A stretch of DNA of 64,000 bases from JABJOR01 sp965603075. GTDB taxonomy: Bacteria; Pseudomonadota; Alphaproteobacteria; Rhodospirillales; Casp-alpha2. Each line of letters starts with the position of its first letter. Within the stretch, counting starts at the first letter, position 1. The stretch covers positions 62,001-126,000 of the forward strand of contig CBFDBO010000004.1 of the NCBI GenBank assembly GCA_965603075.1, in the 5' to 3' direction. A model generated the notes under the pieces. That model was not told the DNA's origin and made no database searches. It was given only the letters and a program-made list of their open reading frames with translations. Shown here piece by piece: positions 62,444 to 64,000 of this stretch. The position numbers and the translations under genes are program-made.

Positions 62444-62693
62444 AGGAAGAATAACCTTTCGATTTAGCAAATTTTATTAGAATAAAAACAATTTGTATTG
62501 CATAGCGCCCAGATTAAAAAGTGTTGAATCTATTTTTAATCAATTGTTTTCAATTTCTGTTTTTTGCAAACCGGAGGTATAAAGTCCAATTTGGGACTTA
62601 TTTATAGATAGAAATAGTTATCTCTCGCCCCCCTACACACTATTGCCGGCGTTACATGCTTAGTAGGTGTTAGATTACATCGTAGGCGATCGA

Positions 62694-63752
62694 TTATATT
62701 TGCAGGGTACGCTCCGCGGGGAAATAGATAGAAATTTCCGTACCCTTGTTTGGGGTGCTGTCGATGCTGATGGTGCCACCATGCAATTCAACAAGTGAGC
62801 GTACGAGGGCAAGGCCAAGTCCCGTGCCTTGTATGGTTCTGGTCTCAATATCCTCTACTTGCGAGAATGGCTCAAATACTTTCTCCAGAGATTCTTCGGC
62901 AATGCCAATGCCTGTATCGCTAATTTTAAAGGTCATGGCGCAATCATCTTCAATAGTGACATGCATTCCAATGTCACCTTTTAACGGGGTGAATTTGATG
63001 GCATTGCTCAACAGGTTGATAATGACCTGTTTGATGCGAAGCTCATCACAAATCAAATCGGGGCAATCATCGGGCATTTGTAGGGTGAAGTTCTGGTCTT
63101 TACCTTCGATCAGTGCATGAACCATCGTTGTACAGCTATGGATCATCTCCGCAACATCAACTTCACTTTCATCAAGTAACATAGAGTTGGCTTCGATTTT
63201 CGAAATATCGAGAACATCATTAATCAAGGTCAGTAGATGCGAGCCGGAAAAATGAATATCTTTGATGTAGCCTTGATATTTTTCATTATCGATTTGACCG
63301 AAAATTGCTTGGTCCATCATTTCAGAAAAACCGATGATCGAGTTAAGCGGGGTACGAAGCTCATGGCTCATATTCGCAAGGAACGCAGACTTAGCTTTGT
63401 TCGCCAGTTCCGCTTCATGAAGGGCCGCCGACTGTACGTGTTCCGTCATCTTGCGGTCAACGACTTCACTGGCAAGCGTATTCATCACCCGATTAATTTG
63501 TGACGTTCGAGTTTCAATATGTTTATCCATATTTTTGCTCTGTTTTTCAAAGTCACTGATCAGTTCATTGAAGTGCAAGGCAATACGGTTAATGGTATCG
63601 TTATCGCTGGTTGGCATGCGAATTGACAAATCTTTTGTTAAAGACTGTTTTTCCATAGCCGATAACAGCAACCCAAGTTCTTCTTGCGGTACGGTGTCGG
63701 TTCCATCAGCCATGTCAATTTCATTTGCCCTATTATCGTTAAAAGCTGTCAC
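62694..63752 (-). CDS. Soluble hybrid-free sensor histidine kinase
   Basis: A 352-aa cytoplasmic kinase without transmembrane helix. The N-terminal 100 residues are helical, with a HAMP-like stretch near 25-70 and a coiled coil; the H-box LANMSHELRTPLNSIIGFSE has phospho-His at H130. The ATPase boxes are NLLSNAIKFTP, DTGIGIAEE and GTGLGLALVRSLVE. No receiver domain and no adjacent response regulator. The start is GTG at 63752; an ATG at 63713 is the alternative. A 12-bp perfect duplication lies upstream. Confidence 0.88.
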   Translation of the reverse strand: MTAFNDNRANEIDMADGTDTVPQEELGLLLSAMEKQSLTKDLSIRMPTSDNDTINRIALHFNELISDFEKQSKNMDKHIETRTSQINRVMNTLASEVVDRKMTEHVQSAALHEAELANKAKSAFLANMSHELRTPLNSIIGFSEMMDQAIFGQIDNEKYQGYIKDIHFSGSHLLTLINDVLDISKIEANSMLLDESEVDVAEMIHSCTTMVHALIEGKDQNFTLQMPDDCPDLICDELRIKQVIINLLSNAIKFTPLKGDIGMHVTIEDDCAMTFKISDTGIGIAEESLEKVFEPFSQVEDIETRTIQGTGLGLALVRSLVELHGGTISIDSTPNKGTEISIYFPAERTLQI

Positions 63753-63780
63753 GCTTGGGTCATCTCCGTCTACTATATTT

Positions 63781-63804
63781 ATGGCTATAATTATGGCTAT
63801 AATT
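63781..63804. repeat. 12-bp perfect tandem duplication
   Basis: ATGGCTATAATT occurs twice back to back, 28 bp upstream of the histidine kinase start and within its likely promoter region. Confidence 0.9.
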
Positions 63805-63848
63805 TCATATCAGAATACGACAAAGTAAGTTAACAAGGCGTATCTATT

Positions 63849-64000
63849 TTAAAGATATCTGCTTTTTAAATGATTCTTGAAAACACTTGCATCAAGCGTT
63901 TTTCCTGTCGCTTCTTGTAAAATACCTTGGGGAGTGACGGACCGCCCTTTGTTGTGGACGTTTGTTCTCAACCAGCTCAATAAGGGGGCAAAGTTGCCTT
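63849..64000 (-). CDS. Carboxypeptidase Taq (M32) family, C-terminal end
   Basis: Read from the right edge, the minus strand encodes GNFAPLLSWLRTNVH, then KGRSVTPQGILQEATGK and TLDASVFKNHLKSRYL to a TAA at 63851-63849. This is the characteristic C terminus of M32 metallocarboxypeptidases, which normally run to about 500 residues and remove C-terminal amino acids. The HExxH zinc site and the start lie beyond the window. It is 96 bp upstream of the histidine kinase on the same strand. Confidence 0.85.
   Translation of the reverse strand, partial: GNFAPLLSWLRTNVHNKGRSVTPQGILQEATGKTLDASVFKNHLKSRYL

Noticed and set aside
62582..62599. AAGTCC/GGACTT hairpin between thrC and the histidine kinase
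   Set aside because: Stem of only 6 bp and no clear T-run on either strand; not enough to call a terminator.
1..64000. Prophage, IS element, integron or defence island
   Set aside because: No transposase, integrase, phage structural or restriction genes, and no flanking repeats were seen; gene order is typical chromosomal.

Overview
The window is an ordinary, gene-dense stretch of a bacterial chromosome. Gene content and order point to an alphaproteobacterium, most like Rhodospirillales and relatives. The signs are uvrC-pgsA followed by molybdopterin genes, a PetP/PetR-type regulator pair, a petABC cytochrome bc1 operon, prs-rplY-pth-ychF, a moxR cluster diverging from DUF1285/CoA-pyrophosphatase/CCA genes, a phasin, and a mitochondrial-type M16 protease next to thrC. 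GC content looks moderate by eye (not computed). I could not assign a genus. No prophage, IS element, CRISPR array, rRNA or tRNA gene was seen.

Layout. 1-5.8 kb: the 3' end of uvrC, pgsA, mobB-moeA-moaD-moaE (molybdenum cofactor), then a kinase-like protein and a TIM-barrel isomerase. 5.8-9.4 kb: ilvE divergent from petP-petR-histidine kinase. 9.4-12.9 kb, minus strand: csaA, phasin with a clear terminator, a TetR-like regulator, proC, ybjN, ubiK. 13.0-23.8 kb: envelope genes (hldD, lgt, midA, pgeF), two paralogous lipoproteins around a LysE exporter, then prs-rplY-pth-ychF. 23.9-26.6 kb: mtnP-mtnA-glutamine amidotransferase (methionine salvage). 26.6-30.2 kb, minus: an EamA transporter and petABC. 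30.5-31.3 kb: a frameshifted VOC/glyoxalase pseudogene coupled to trmL. 31.4-34.8 kb, minus: bacteriohemerythrin, cca, a small membrane protein, a CoA-type NUDIX enzyme, DUF1285. 34.9-41.6 kb: moxR, DUF58, DUF4159 and a second large membrane protein, tightly coupled. 41.6-45.6 kb: LysR/azoR, pirin, a DNA glycosylase, a small conserved protein and a 2Fe-2S ferredoxin. 45.7-50.3 kb, minus: gcvT-gcvH-gcvP under a tandem glycine riboswitch. 50.5-53.1 kb, minus: a lipoprotein and a 622-aa peptidoglycan-binding/helical-repeat protein. 53.1-55.5 kb: thrB-rnhA-hydroxyacid reductase. 55.6-58.4 kb, minus: peroxiredoxin and a DsbD-type protein. 58.6-59.5 kb: yqgE and a 101-aa protein. 59.5-64 kb, minus: a 28-aa candidate microprotein, M16 protease-thrC, a soluble histidine kinase, and the C-terminal end of an M32 carboxypeptidase that runs off the window.

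Most genes are housekeeping. The less expected signals are: (i) at least eleven loci with short tandem duplications of 10-18 bp, where in-frame coding copies are always multiples of 3 and most intergenic ones are not; (ii) two lipoproteins that appear to carry four related copies of one domain; (iii) a recent-looking VOC pseudogene whose stop still overlaps the trmL start; (iv) a 28-aa membrane microprotein with a good Shine-Dalgarno; (v) four decamer repeats, one helical turn apart, directly upstream of the glycine riboswitch promoter; (vi) divergent start codons sharing one CATG. I did not find a convincing new defence or mobile system.
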